Positions 1-5,340 are shown, counted from the stretch's first letter. The stretch: DNA of 5,699 bases from JAWWPG01 sp038327385 (GCA_038327385.1 JBBQKY010000169.1:1-5699); one strand, 5' to 3'. Numbers and translations are program-made. Notes: generated from the letters alone by a model not told the origin.

Positions 1-224
1 AATGGACCCGGGCGTTCTTCACAGCCATGCAGCCACACCTAGAAAGCGCCGCGTACGTCAACAACCTGGGCGCCGAGGGCCAGGAACGCGTCCGCGCAGC
101 CTACGGAGACAACTACCCGCGACTCGCCGAACTGAAGCGGATCCACGACCCCGCCAACGTGTTCCGGCTGAACCAAAACATCGCCCCAACAACTCCTCAG
201 GCGCAAGGATCCATGACGAGCTGA
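1..224 (+). CDS. FAD-linked oxidase, BBE-type C-terminal end (partial)
   Basis: Only the last 73 codons lie in the window; the reading frame is open from base 3 and stops with TGA at 222-224, so the gene begins upstream. The visible residues run through a YVNNLG segment, then AYGDNYPRLAELK, HDPANVF and RLNQNIAP. This succession (Tyr-Val-Asn, Tyr-Gly-x-Asn-Tyr, Lys-x-x-x-Asp-Pro-x-Asn-x-Phe, Asn-Gln-Asn-Ile) is the C-terminal signature of the berberine-bridge-enzyme-like domain found at the end of FAD_binding_4 oxidoreductases. In the family this domain packs against the flavin and substrate pocket; members are soluble oxidases or dehydrogenases of varied substrates, so the substrate here is unknown. 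The tail after NQNIAP (about 11 residues, rich in Thr, Gln and Ser) looks disordered. The FAD-binding domain is not visible. The neighbouring gene on the right converges on it. Confidence 0.85.
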   Translation, partial: WTRAFFTAMQPHLESAAYVNNLGAEGQERVRAAYGDNYPRLAELKRIHDPANVFRLNQNIAPTTPQAQGSMTS

Positions 225-360
225 CAGAATTGACAACGGGATCTGAGGTTTTCGATAGTTCGCTGACCCTGGAGCGGCGCTACTACGGTCGGGGTCTGAC
301 GACAGTGGTGTCCCGTTCGCCATGTGCAGAGGGTTGCTCGGTGTATGCGACTGATGCCGG
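225..360. other. Non-coding spacer between convergent genes
   Basis: This 136-base stretch separates the end of the flavin oxidase from the end of the frameshifted minus-strand gene. No convincing protein is visible in any frame. It is locally less GC-rich at 225-260. The only signals seen are a TTGACA at 230-235 followed 18 bases later by GATAGT at 254-259, which would make a fair plus-strand promoter, and a weak GACCCT/GGGGTC stem (265-270 with 291-296, 20-base loop) without a T-run. No clear intrinsic terminator for either convergent gene is seen. Confidence 0.5.
230..259 (+). promoter_or_regulatory. Possible sigma-70-type promoter in spacer
   Basis: A perfect -35 hexamer TTGACA (230-235), an 18-base spacer and GATAGT (254-259, 4 of 6 matches to TATAAT) point rightward. 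No plus-strand gene lies downstream, so a transcript would run antisense to the frameshifted minus-strand gene. Chance occurrence is quite possible. Confidence 0.2.
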
Positions 361-896
361 TCACCGCGCGCAGGCCAGCACCTGCTCGACGGTGACCTCG
401 ACGGACGTCCAGGTGACGCCGGGATGGCGGCCTGGGTAGCCACGTCGGTGTCCGGGCAGGCCGTCAGCGCCAGCTCCCGCACCGCCGCGGCGTCGAGGAT
501 CTTGACGGTCACGGTCCAGGCCACCCTGACCAGCCCGGCGGACTTCTCCTCGGCGGAGTGGTCGATCATGTCGATCCGGACCGCGCCGGACTCGAGCGAT
601 GGTCCCATGCCTATGGTCGGCTCGACGCACCACTGCACCGCGGCGGCCGGGCTCGTGGAGATCTCCTCCCGCAGATCCGGTAGGTCGTCGTTTTCGGCGT
701 CGGTGGTCTCGCCGATCACGACGGTGTGATCCAGAGCACGCGACGCCTCGGCGCGCAGTGCGCCGGCGTCCTCCACCGACACGTCGGCGACGACGGTGCG
801 CGCGAAGGTGTCCCGAGCCCGCCCGCGGCCCGACCGGGTCGGTGGCCTCGGCGGTACCGGGTCGGGCAGGTCGAACAGTCCGGCCTGGTCGCTCAT
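361..896 (-). pseudogene. Conserved-looking hypothetical gene with 3' frameshift
   Basis: I do not recognise a named family. The ATG at 896-894 is chosen because AGGA lies about 9 bases upstream; an in-frame ATG at 923 would add nine residues. Visible order: a QAGLF motif at residues 4-8, a Pro/Arg-rich linker (11-28), an alpha/beta stretch (about 31-62), an acidic linker (63-78), a WCVEP segment (89-93), and a strand-helix stretch VAWTVTVKILDAAAVREL (125-142). The segment ADVSVEDAGALRAEA (37-51) resembles residues 126-143, hinting at a duplicated fold. After Ile158 (423-425) the frame runs into non-protein-like sequence, while the next frame gives PGVTWTSVEVTVEQVLACAR and a stop at 361. One extra C in the minus-strand CCC at 423-421 would join both into a 178-residue protein. 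It is divergent from the helicase and may have worked with it. A sequencing error would make it intact. Confidence 0.6.
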
Positions 897-995
897 GGGC
901 TGGTCCTGCCAGGCGGGCGACATTCCGGCCCGGGTGGCCAGGATTGTCAGAGGGTCCCGATAGCGTGCGCCTCGTTATGAACGAGGGGGGCGCGG
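897..995. promoter_or_regulatory. Divergent intergenic region of helicase operon
   Basis: This 99-base gap separates the start codons of the minus-strand hypothetical gene and the plus-strand helicase, so it should hold both promoters. On the plus strand TAGCGT at 961-966 fits the actinobacterial TANNNT -10, putting transcription start near 973 and leaving a leader of about 23 bases. TTGTCA at 944-949 is too close to serve as its -35 (11-base gap). For the minus strand no convincing promoter was found; GACAAT (read on the minus strand within 944-950) is a weak -10 candidate. Confidence 0.45.
970..986. promoter_or_regulatory. 17-bp palindrome at helicase leader (possible operator)
   Basis: CCTCGTT (970-976), spacer ATG, then AACGAGG (980-986): seven-base perfect arms. 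It sits just after the proposed -10 (961-966) and its right arm overlaps the helicase Shine-Dalgarno GAGGGGGG (983-990). It could be a repressor site over the transcription start or, if transcription starts upstream of 970, an RNA hairpin hiding the ribosome-binding site. No regulator gene is visible in the window that obviously matches it. Confidence 0.4.
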
Positions 996-2702
996 ATGTC
1001 CGTTGGTCTGGTGGAGCAGCCGGTGGTGAGTGCCGAGGTGCATGCGCTGTACGCGCCGCTGCTCGAACGGCTGGCTTGCTCGTCGGAGGTGGATCCGCGA
1101 CGGTCGGCGCTGGTCGACGAGGCGGGCGAGGTGTGGAGCCGGCCGGGGTTCGACACGGTCCTGTCGGCGTCGCGCCTGAGTTTCACCCCGTTCGACTACC
1201 AGCTCGCCACGATGCAGACGGTGCTGCGCCGGATGCGGGGGCGGGCGATCCTTGCCGACGAGGTTGGTCTGGGCAAGACGATCGAGGCCGGGCTGGTGCT
1301 CTCGGAGCTGCGGATGCGGGGGCTGGCCGACCGTGCGCTCGTCATCACTCCGGCCGGGTTGGTGGGCCAGTGGCGTGAGGAGCTGGAGCGCAAGTTCGCC
1401 CTGCCCACCACGATCGCGGCCCGCGGCTGCTGGGAGACGGGAGCGGACCGCCCGGTGGTGCTGGCGTCGCTGGCCGCGGCCCGGCGCGACCCGCTCAAGT
1501 CGGCGGTCACCGACGAGCGATGGGACGTGGTGATCGTCGATGAGGCCCACCGCTTGCGCAACCCGGCCAGCGCCTCGGGGAAGCTGGTACGCGCGCTGCG
1601 CGCCCGGTACCTGCTGCTGCTGACCGCCACCCCGGTGGAGAACCGGTTGCAGGATCTCTACGAGCTGGTCAACCTCGTCGCGCCGGGCCTGCTCGGCACG
1701 GCCGACCAGTTCCGCCGCGCGCACGGCTGCGCCGACTCCGGGGTCGAGGCTCTGCGCAATGTCGCGGCGTTGCGCGCCCGCACCCGCCAGATCATGGTGC
1801 GACACCGGCGCAGCGAGGTGGCGGTGCTGCTGCCGCAGCGGTTGGCCGAAACCGTCCTGGTCACCCCTTGTGACGCGGAGCGCTCGCTGTACTCCGAGCT
1901 CACCGCCCGGATCCGCGACGAGGCCCGCGGCGCGGCGCCGACCCAGCGGCTGACGCTGCGCAGCCTGACGCGGCTGGCCGGTTCCAGCCCGGCCGCGGCG
2001 GCGCCCACTCTCGACAAGGCCGGGTGGCACGATCTTGCCGATCGCGCACGGGCGATCGAACGGCCCCGCAAGACCGACGAGTTGCTGTCCCGGCTGCGCA
2101 GCCACGTCGAGCGCGGGGAGAAGGTGCTGGTGTTCACCGCGTTCCGGCACACGCTCCACGCGATCGCCGCGGAGGTCGCCGCAGCCGGCATCCCGGCGGC
2201 CTGTTACCACGGCAGCCTGTCTCGGCGCGACAAGGACGCTGCGGTCGCGGCGTTCGCGGGCGACGTGCCGGTCCTGCTGTCCACCGAGTCCGCCGGCGAG
2301 GGCCGCAACCTGCAGTTCTGCCACGTCATGATCAATATGGATTTGCCGTGGAACCCGATGCAAATCGAGCAGCGCCTGGGCCGGCTGCACCGGGTGGGCC
2401 AGGAACACGACGTCCTGCTCGCCAACCTGGTGTCCCGCGGCACCATCGAGGAGCGCATCCTGCACGTGCTGGAGTCGAAGATCAACCTCTTCGAGCTGGT
2501 CGTCGGGGAGCTGGACATGATCCTGGGTCGGGTCACCGACGACTTCGACTTCGAGTCCTCGGTGTTCACCGCTTATGTCACCGCCGCCGACGACGCCGCA
2601 TTCGCCGTCTCGCTCGACGGCCTGGGCGCCGACCTGGCCCGCGCGCGCAGCGACTACCTGCGCACCCGAGGTGCGGTCGACCAGCTGGTCGGGGAGGACT
2701 GA
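996..2702 (+). CDS. SNF2/RapA-like superfamily 2 helicase
   Basis: A 568-residue protein with a complete SNF2-type ATPase core. Visible motifs: FDYQ (66-69), Walker A in ADEVGLGKTIEAG (87-99), LVITPAGLVGQW (115-126), Walker B VDEAH (181-185), LLLTATPVEN (207-216), YHGSLSRRDK (404-413), motif V STESAGEGRNLQ (429-440) and motif VI QRLGRLHRVGQ (459-469) with arginine fingers. DEVGLGKTIEAG and HRVGQ are typical of bacterial RapA/HepA-like and archaeal SNF2 proteins, which use ATP to translocate on double-stranded DNA and remodel protein-DNA complexes; they normally do not unwind strands. It is much shorter than RapA (about 970 residues), with a short N-terminal region (1-60) and a C-terminal tail of about 75 residues, so the accessory domains are missing or carried by the next gene. 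Start: GAGGGGGG at 983-990, five bases before ATG. The next gene begins two bases after its stop. Target unknown. Confidence 0.9.
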   Translation: MSVGLVEQPVVSAEVHALYAPLLERLACSSEVDPRRSALVDEAGEVWSRPGFDTVLSASRLSFTPFDYQLATMQTVLRRMRGRAILADEVGLGKTIEAGLVLSELRMRGLADRALVITPAGLVGQWREELERKFALPTTIAARGCWETGADRPVVLASLAAARRDPLKSAVTDERWDVVIVDEAHRLRNPASASGKLVRALRARYLLLLTATPVENRLQDLYELVNLVAPGLLGTADQFRRAHGCADSGVEALRNVAALRARTRQIMVRHRRSEVAVLLPQRLAETVLVTPCDAERSLYSELTARIRDEARGAAPTQRLTLRSLTRLAGSSPAAAAPTLDKAGWHDLADRARAIERPRKTDELLSRLRSHVERGEKVLVFTAFRHTLHAIAAEVAAAGIPAACYHGSLSRRDKDAAVAAFAGDVPVLLSTESAGEGRNLQFCHVMINMDLPWNPMQIEQRLGRLHRVGQEHDVLLANLVSRGTIEERILHVLESKINLFELVVGELDMILGRVTDDFDFESSVFTAYVTAADDAAFAVSLDGLGADLARARSDYLRTRGAVDQLVGED

Positions 2703-2704
2703 CG

Positions 2705-3778
2705 ATGGATCCGGGCCTGAAGTTCTGGCTGCGTTACGTCGATGACCACGGCGGGCTCACCGAGCCGGCGACCGACGGCACACTCGTGGTGCTGCCGCCC
2801 GCGGTGGCCGCCGAGTTCGACCTGCCCGACGAGCTGATGGTGACGTCCGACCCCGACGTCGCTCGCGAGGACGGCACGGTGCTGCTCGCCACGGGTCATC
2901 CGGTGCTGATCCGGGCGGCCGACGCGACGCTGACCGGCGGCGACGCCGGGGTGGTCGCGCTCGCCGCTGCGACCATCCCGGCGCCGGGCGGCGACTACCT
3001 GCAGGATCGGGTCCGGGAGCAGTTCCCGGTGGAGCACGGGCGCATCGACGTCACGGGCTTGCCCACGCGGGTCACCCGCCCAGTGTTGCGGGTCGGTGCG
3101 CTGGTCACGTACACCGTGTCAGCCGAGGAGTGCTACCAGGAGCGGCTGGAGTGCTGGGTCGACGCGCTGTCGGGGATCCCACTGGGTGACGCCGATGTGG
3201 CGAAGCTGCAGCGCGCCCCGCGCGCCGTGGATACCAGCGCCTCGCCCGCATCGGTGCTCCTCGCCGCCGGCGCAGCGGTGGAGCACGCGCACCGCATCCT
3301 CGAGACCGCGGCCGACCGACGGCGCAGCACCCTGTCGGCCCAGGCATCGGACGCTCATGGGCAGGAACGCGCGCATGCCCGTGCCTACTACGACGACGTG
3401 CTGCGGTCGTTGGAGCGCCGCCGCGCCACGGCCCACCCCGACCGGGCTGAGCTGCTCGCGGCCCGCGCCGCGAGCACCCGCGAGGAGCGTGTCCGGCGGC
3501 TGCTGGAGATCGACGAGAAGTACCAGGCCCGCCACGACATCCGCCCGTTCCGGCTGCACGCCGTGCTGGTGCCGGGATGGCGGGTGCCGGTCGACGTTCG
3601 GCGGGGTGCACGACGCTACCCGTTCGCCTTCGACTGGCTTCCCGCGCTGGCCAGCTACGCCAACGACGGCTGCCCGCACTGCGGCGCGGCCACTCCGCTG
3701 TCGGCGAGCAAGACGCGGCTCGGCTGCGTGGGCTGCCTGCCCAGTCCGGTCCTGCATGCCGTGCCCGCCTCGGCGTGA
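2705..3778 (+). CDS. Coiled-coil zinc-ribbon protein, helicase partner
   Basis: A 357-residue protein of no family I can name. The ATG at 2705 is chosen because GGGGAGG (2691-2697, inside the helicase end) sits seven bases upstream; the frame is open further upstream but only as a shadow of the helicase. Residues 1-155 look like mixed alpha/beta sequence. Residues about 185-277 are helical and highly charged, probably coiled coil (AHARAYYDDVLRSLERRR, then EERVRRLLEIDEKYQ). A short beta-like part (281-312) leads to CPHC (323-326) and CVGC (341-344), a four-cysteine zinc ribbon at the C-terminus. No signal peptide or membrane segment, so cytoplasmic. From general memory, long SNF2 helicases can carry a similar helical region plus Cys-rich end after the motor, so this may be the split-off accessory half of the helicase. 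Tight coupling suggests stoichiometric partners. Nuclease residues are not visible. Confidence 0.75.
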   Translation: MDPGLKFWLRYVDDHGGLTEPATDGTLVVLPPAVAAEFDLPDELMVTSDPDVAREDGTVLLATGHPVLIRAADATLTGGDAGVVALAAATIPAPGGDYLQDRVREQFPVEHGRIDVTGLPTRVTRPVLRVGALVTYTVSAEECYQERLECWVDALSGIPLGDADVAKLQRAPRAVDTSASPASVLLAAGAAVEHAHRILETAADRRRSTLSAQASDAHGQERAHARAYYDDVLRSLERRRATAHPDRAELLAARAASTREERVRRLLEIDEKYQARHDIRPFRLHAVLVPGWRVPVDVRRGARRYPFAFDWLPALASYANDGCPHCGAATPLSASKTRLGCVGCLPSPVLHAVPASA

Positions 3779-3791
3779 GACACCCGTGCTC

Positions 3792-3810
3792 GCCGCCCGT
3801 CACCGGCGGC
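3792..3810 (+). terminator. GC hairpin after helicase operon (weak terminator candidate)
   Basis: GCCGCC (3792-3797) pairs perfectly with GGCGGC (3805-3810) across a seven-base loop, 13 bases after the stop of the zinc-ribbon gene. There is no T-run after it, so it is not a canonical intrinsic terminator; actinobacterial terminators often lack the U-tract, which keeps it possible. Confidence 0.25.
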
Positions 3811-3841
3811 TCAGTGCCGCTCCAGGCCTCTCTCCGTTTAC

Positions 3842-3856
3842 CATACTGGCGGTATG
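3842..3856. promoter_or_regulatory. Palindromic operator candidate for first TA module
   Basis: CATAC (3842-3846), spacer TGGCG, GTATG (3852-3856). With transcription starting at 3878 it covers about -36 to -22, over the -35 region. This is where a ribbon-helix-helix antitoxin would be expected to bind to repress its own operon. Confidence 0.45.
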
Positions 3857-3865
3857 ACCCTGGGG

Positions 3866-3878
3866 TACGATGTCGGCA
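3866..3878 (+). promoter_or_regulatory. -10 element and leaderless start of antitoxin gene
   Basis: TACGAT at 3866-3871 fits the mycobacterial TANNNT -10. Its last T, taken as -7, places +1 exactly on the A of the ATG at 3878, the arrangement of a leaderless mRNA. No Shine-Dalgarno precedes that ATG, which fits. The -35 region (around 3843-3848, ATACTG) is weak and lies in the palindrome. Confidence 0.5.
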
Positions 3879-4207
3879 TGACGGTACGCAAGGTCACGAT
3901 CTCACTCGACGAGCAGTCAGCAGCACTGGCGCAACGATCGGCTGCTGCAGCAGGCATGAGCCTGTCGGCGTGGCTGTCGAAAGCCGCCATTGGGCAAGCA
4001 CGCGTCGACGAGGGCCTGCGAGCGGTTGTCGAATACGAGACCGCCTACGGCGCTCCCACGGATGAGGAGATGGAGGCCACCCGCGGCGAGTTGGCCGCAC
4101 TAGGTCTCGGACAGCCAGAGCCGCCGGACAAGCGAGCAAGGAGACTGACCGCGCTACGCCGGTTCTACGGGGAACACCTTCCCGATGTCACTGCTGGGGT
4201 CGCCTGA
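3878..4207 (+). CDS. Ribbon-helix-helix type II antitoxin
   Basis: A 109-residue antitoxin. The N-terminus VRKVTISLDEQ (3-13) is the DNA-binding beta strand, followed by two helices through AAGMSLSAWLSKAA (24-37), a CopG/MetJ-type ribbon-helix-helix fold that dimerises and binds a palindromic operator. The middle (about 50-77, YETAYGAPTDEEMEATRGEL) is acidic and helical and should wrap the toxin. The last 30 residues are basic (DKRARRLTALRR), an extension I cannot assign. An in-frame ATG at 3854 would add eight residues, but that start falls inside the palindrome and upstream of the TACGAT -10, so ATG 3878 with a leaderless transcript is preferred. The toxin ATG follows the stop after one base. 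Expected role: neutralise the PIN RNase and, with it, repress the operon. VapB-like, but the family number is not assignable. Confidence 0.82.
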   Translation: MTVRKVTISLDEQSAALAQRSAAAAGMSLSAWLSKAAIGQARVDEGLRAVVEYETAYGAPTDEEMEATRGELAALGLGQPEPPDKRARRLTALRRFYGEHLPDVTAGVA

Positions 4208-4208
4208 C

Positions 4209-4592
4209 ATGGCAGGTTTGATCTACGACACCGGGGCGCTGATCGCCGCCGAAGGGGGCGACGCCACAATGTGGCGCATCCATCGGGCGGCGCTGGAGGC
4301 CCAGGTCCCGCCCCTCGTACCGGCACCGGTGATCGCCCAGGCGTGGCGCAACGGCGTCAAGCAGGTTCTGCTCGCGCGGTTCTTGCACGGCTGCGACAGA
4401 GTCGACTTCACCAGCCAGACCGCGTACGCGGTGGGAGAGCTTCTCGCTGCCGCCGGTAGTGCTGATGTGGTGGACGCTGTGGTTGTCCTGCTTGCCGCAC
4501 ACCATGGCGACATCGTCGTCACCAGCGACCCTGACGACATTGGGCAGCTGGCTGCCGCCCTGGGCGTGCGCCTCGCCCTGCGTCCCATCTGA
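4209..4592 (+). CDS. PIN-domain RNase toxin (VapC-like)
   Basis: A 127-residue PIN-domain protein, usual size for VapC. IYDTGAL (5-11) gives the first acidic residue Asp7; VPAPVIAQAW (37-46) is the second conserved region; DVVDA (86-90) supplies Asp86 and Asp89; TSDPDD (105-110) gives Asp107. These acidic residues hold the metal used to cut RNA, commonly tRNA or rRNA loops in mycobacterial VapCs. At the second region Gln44 stands where many PINs have Glu; as far as I recall a Gln is usual in this PAPVxAQxW subgroup, so it is probably active. An in-frame ATG at 4185 would overlap the antitoxin by 23 bases; ATG 4209, one base after the antitoxin stop, begins right before the PIN strand and is preferred, with weak GGGG at 4196-4199 and probable translational coupling. 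Target RNA unknown. Confidence 0.85.
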   Translation: MAGLIYDTGALIAAEGGDATMWRIHRAALEAQVPPLVPAPVIAQAWRNGVKQVLLARFLHGCDRVDFTSQTAYAVGELLAAAGSADVVDAVVVLLAAHHGDIVVTSDPDDIGQLAAALGVRLALRPI

Positions 4593-4637
4593 AGGATGCC
4601 GCCAGGTGGCAGGTCGAAAGCATCTGGACACCGGCGC

Positions 4638-4643
4638 TACTAT
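4638..4643 (+). promoter_or_regulatory. -10 element of second TA module
   Basis: TACTAT fits TANNNT and would start transcription near 4650, giving a leader of about 23 bases that contains the GAGGTGG ribosome-binding site (4662-4668). No good -35 is seen. The site overlaps the left end of the inverted repeat, so a bound protein would block it. Confidence 0.45.
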
Positions 4644-4674
4644 GTGACCACCAGGCCGAGTGAGGTGGTCACAT
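4642..4674. repeat. Perfect 11-bp inverted repeat, Phd antitoxin operator candidate
   Basis: ATGTGACCACC (4642-4652) and GGTGGTCACAT (4664-4674) are exact reverse complements separated by 11 bases. The repeat spans the end of the -10, the transcription start, the ribosome-binding site and the first two bases of the antitoxin ATG. Arm centres are 22 bases apart, two helical turns, as expected for two dimers of a Phd/YefM antitoxin on one face of DNA. If RNA begins upstream of it, the same arms would make a strong hairpin hiding the start codon. Confidence 0.6.
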
Positions 4675-4939
4675 GGACGTGGGAGTGCGGGAGCTCAAGG
4701 AGCGGCTTTCGGAGTACCTGGAGCGGGCGGCCAGAGGTGAGCACCTCACCGTCACCGAGCGCGGCCGCCCCAAGGCGGTTCTCGGGCCGCTACCTGGCGG
4801 CGACAACCTGGCGCGAGGTATCGCAGAGGGCTGGATCACGCCGCCACGATCACCCGGTCCTGTCCCGCCGCCGCCGGCTCGGGTCAGAGCGTCGGCGTCC
4901 GTGCTGAACATGGTGGACGAAGACCGGGCCGAGGAGTGA
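4673..4939 (+). CDS. Phd/YefM-family antitoxin
   Basis: An 88-residue antitoxin. Residues 1-40 (VGVRELKERLSEYLERAARG, then EHLTVTERGRPKAVLGPL) are the standard Phd/YefM fold: helix with RELKxRLSEYL, then strand VTERGRPKAVL; this part dimerises and binds DNA. The C-terminal half is Pro-rich and flexible (GWITPPRSPGPVPPPP) and ends in SASVLNMVDEDRAEE, the short helical stretch that normally fills the toxin active site. Start ATG 4673 has GAGGTGG at 4662-4668, four bases upstream. Its stop TGA overlaps the toxin GTG by two bases (GTGA), so the pair is co-translated. Probably autoregulated through the 4642-4674 inverted repeat. Unlike the first module, which uses a ribbon-helix-helix antitoxin, so the two modules are not recent duplicates. 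Confidence 0.87.
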   Translation: MDVGVRELKERLSEYLERAARGEHLTVTERGRPKAVLGPLPGGDNLARGIAEGWITPPRSPGPVPPPPARVRASASVLNMVDEDRAEE

Positions 4940-5340
4940 CGCTCTACCTCGACACGAGCGCGCTGCTCAAGCGCTACATCGAGGAGCCGGATAGCTCGCA
5001 GTTCAACACGATTCTGGGCAGCGACGAGGGCTGGTTGACCTGCCGGATCACGTGGGTTGCGGTCTGGCGCAACCTCGGCAGGCGGCTGACAGGGGCAGAT
5101 GCGCCCGTCGCTCGCGACGCTTTCCGAGCCGACTGGGCACACCTGGCCGTCGTCGAGATCGACGCCGTGCTCGCCGAGGGCGCCGGTCGGATCGCCGACC
5201 TTACCGGGAGCCGCAGCCTCGATGCGGTGCACCTGGCGGCGATGCAGCGTGCCGGGCCCTCCGGTATCACGTTGGTGACGGCGGACCTGAGGCAGGCCCA
5301 AGCTGCCAGGTCGCTGGGATGGTCCGTGCTCGGGGCGTGA
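4936..5340 (+). CDS. PIN-domain toxin (VapC-like), altered active site
   Basis: A 134-residue PIN protein. LYLDTSALLKRYI (3-15) gives Asp6; RSLDAVHLAAM (93-103) gives Asp96; LVTADLRQAQAARSLGW (113-129) gives Asp117. The second motif reads RITWVAVWRNL (37-47): Ala42 occupies the place where VapC-type PINs of this kind carry a conserved Glu that helps bind metal. GCG (5059-5061) is one base from GAG. In the family, changing this Glu commonly lowers or abolishes ribonuclease activity, so the toxin may be weak or dead while still binding its antitoxin. The start is GTG at 4936, overlapping the antitoxin stop, with GAGG just one base before it, so translation probably depends on coupling. The frame is otherwise intact to the TGA at 5338-5340, which argues against general decay. 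Confidence 0.85.
   Translation: MTLYLDTSALLKRYIEEPDSSQFNTILGSDEGWLTCRITWVAVWRNLGRRLTGADAPVARDAFRADWAHLAVVEIDAVLAEGAGRIADLTGSRSLDAVHLAAMQRAGPSGITLVTADLRQAQAARSLGWSVLGA

Noticed and set aside
265..296. GACCCT/GGGGTC stem as terminator of the flavin oxidase gene
   Set aside because: Only five Watson-Crick pairs plus one G-T, a 20-base loop and no T-run.
39..360. Extension of the minus-strand gene to a 294-residue protein
   Set aside because: Beyond residue 158 the translation becomes Ser/Arg-rich and non-protein-like and finally runs antisense over the flavin oxidase gene; the neighbouring frame instead gives a plausible ending and stop at 361.
599..1378. Plus-strand open frame of 259 codons across the divergent promoter and helicase start
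   Set aside because: Overlaps the divergent gene antisense and the helicase out of frame; low-complexity Arg/Gly/Ala translation with no ribosome-binding site.
975..2465. Long minus-strand open frame of 496 codons opposite the helicase
   Set aside because: It is antisense to a gene with a complete set of helicase motifs; its translation is Arg/Gln/His-rich without recognisable motifs, typical of the reverse of GC-rich coding DNA.
2024..2704. Upstream extension of the zinc-ribbon gene inside the helicase
   Set aside because: The frame is open only because stops are rare in GC-rich DNA; the Arg/Pro-rich translation is a shadow of the helicase, and GGGGAGG marks the ATG at 2705.
4736..4750. 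GGTGAG-CAC-CTCACC inverted repeat inside the Phd antitoxin gene
   Set aside because: It encodes a conserved stretch of the family (RGEHLT), so the symmetry is most simply a by-product of codon use.
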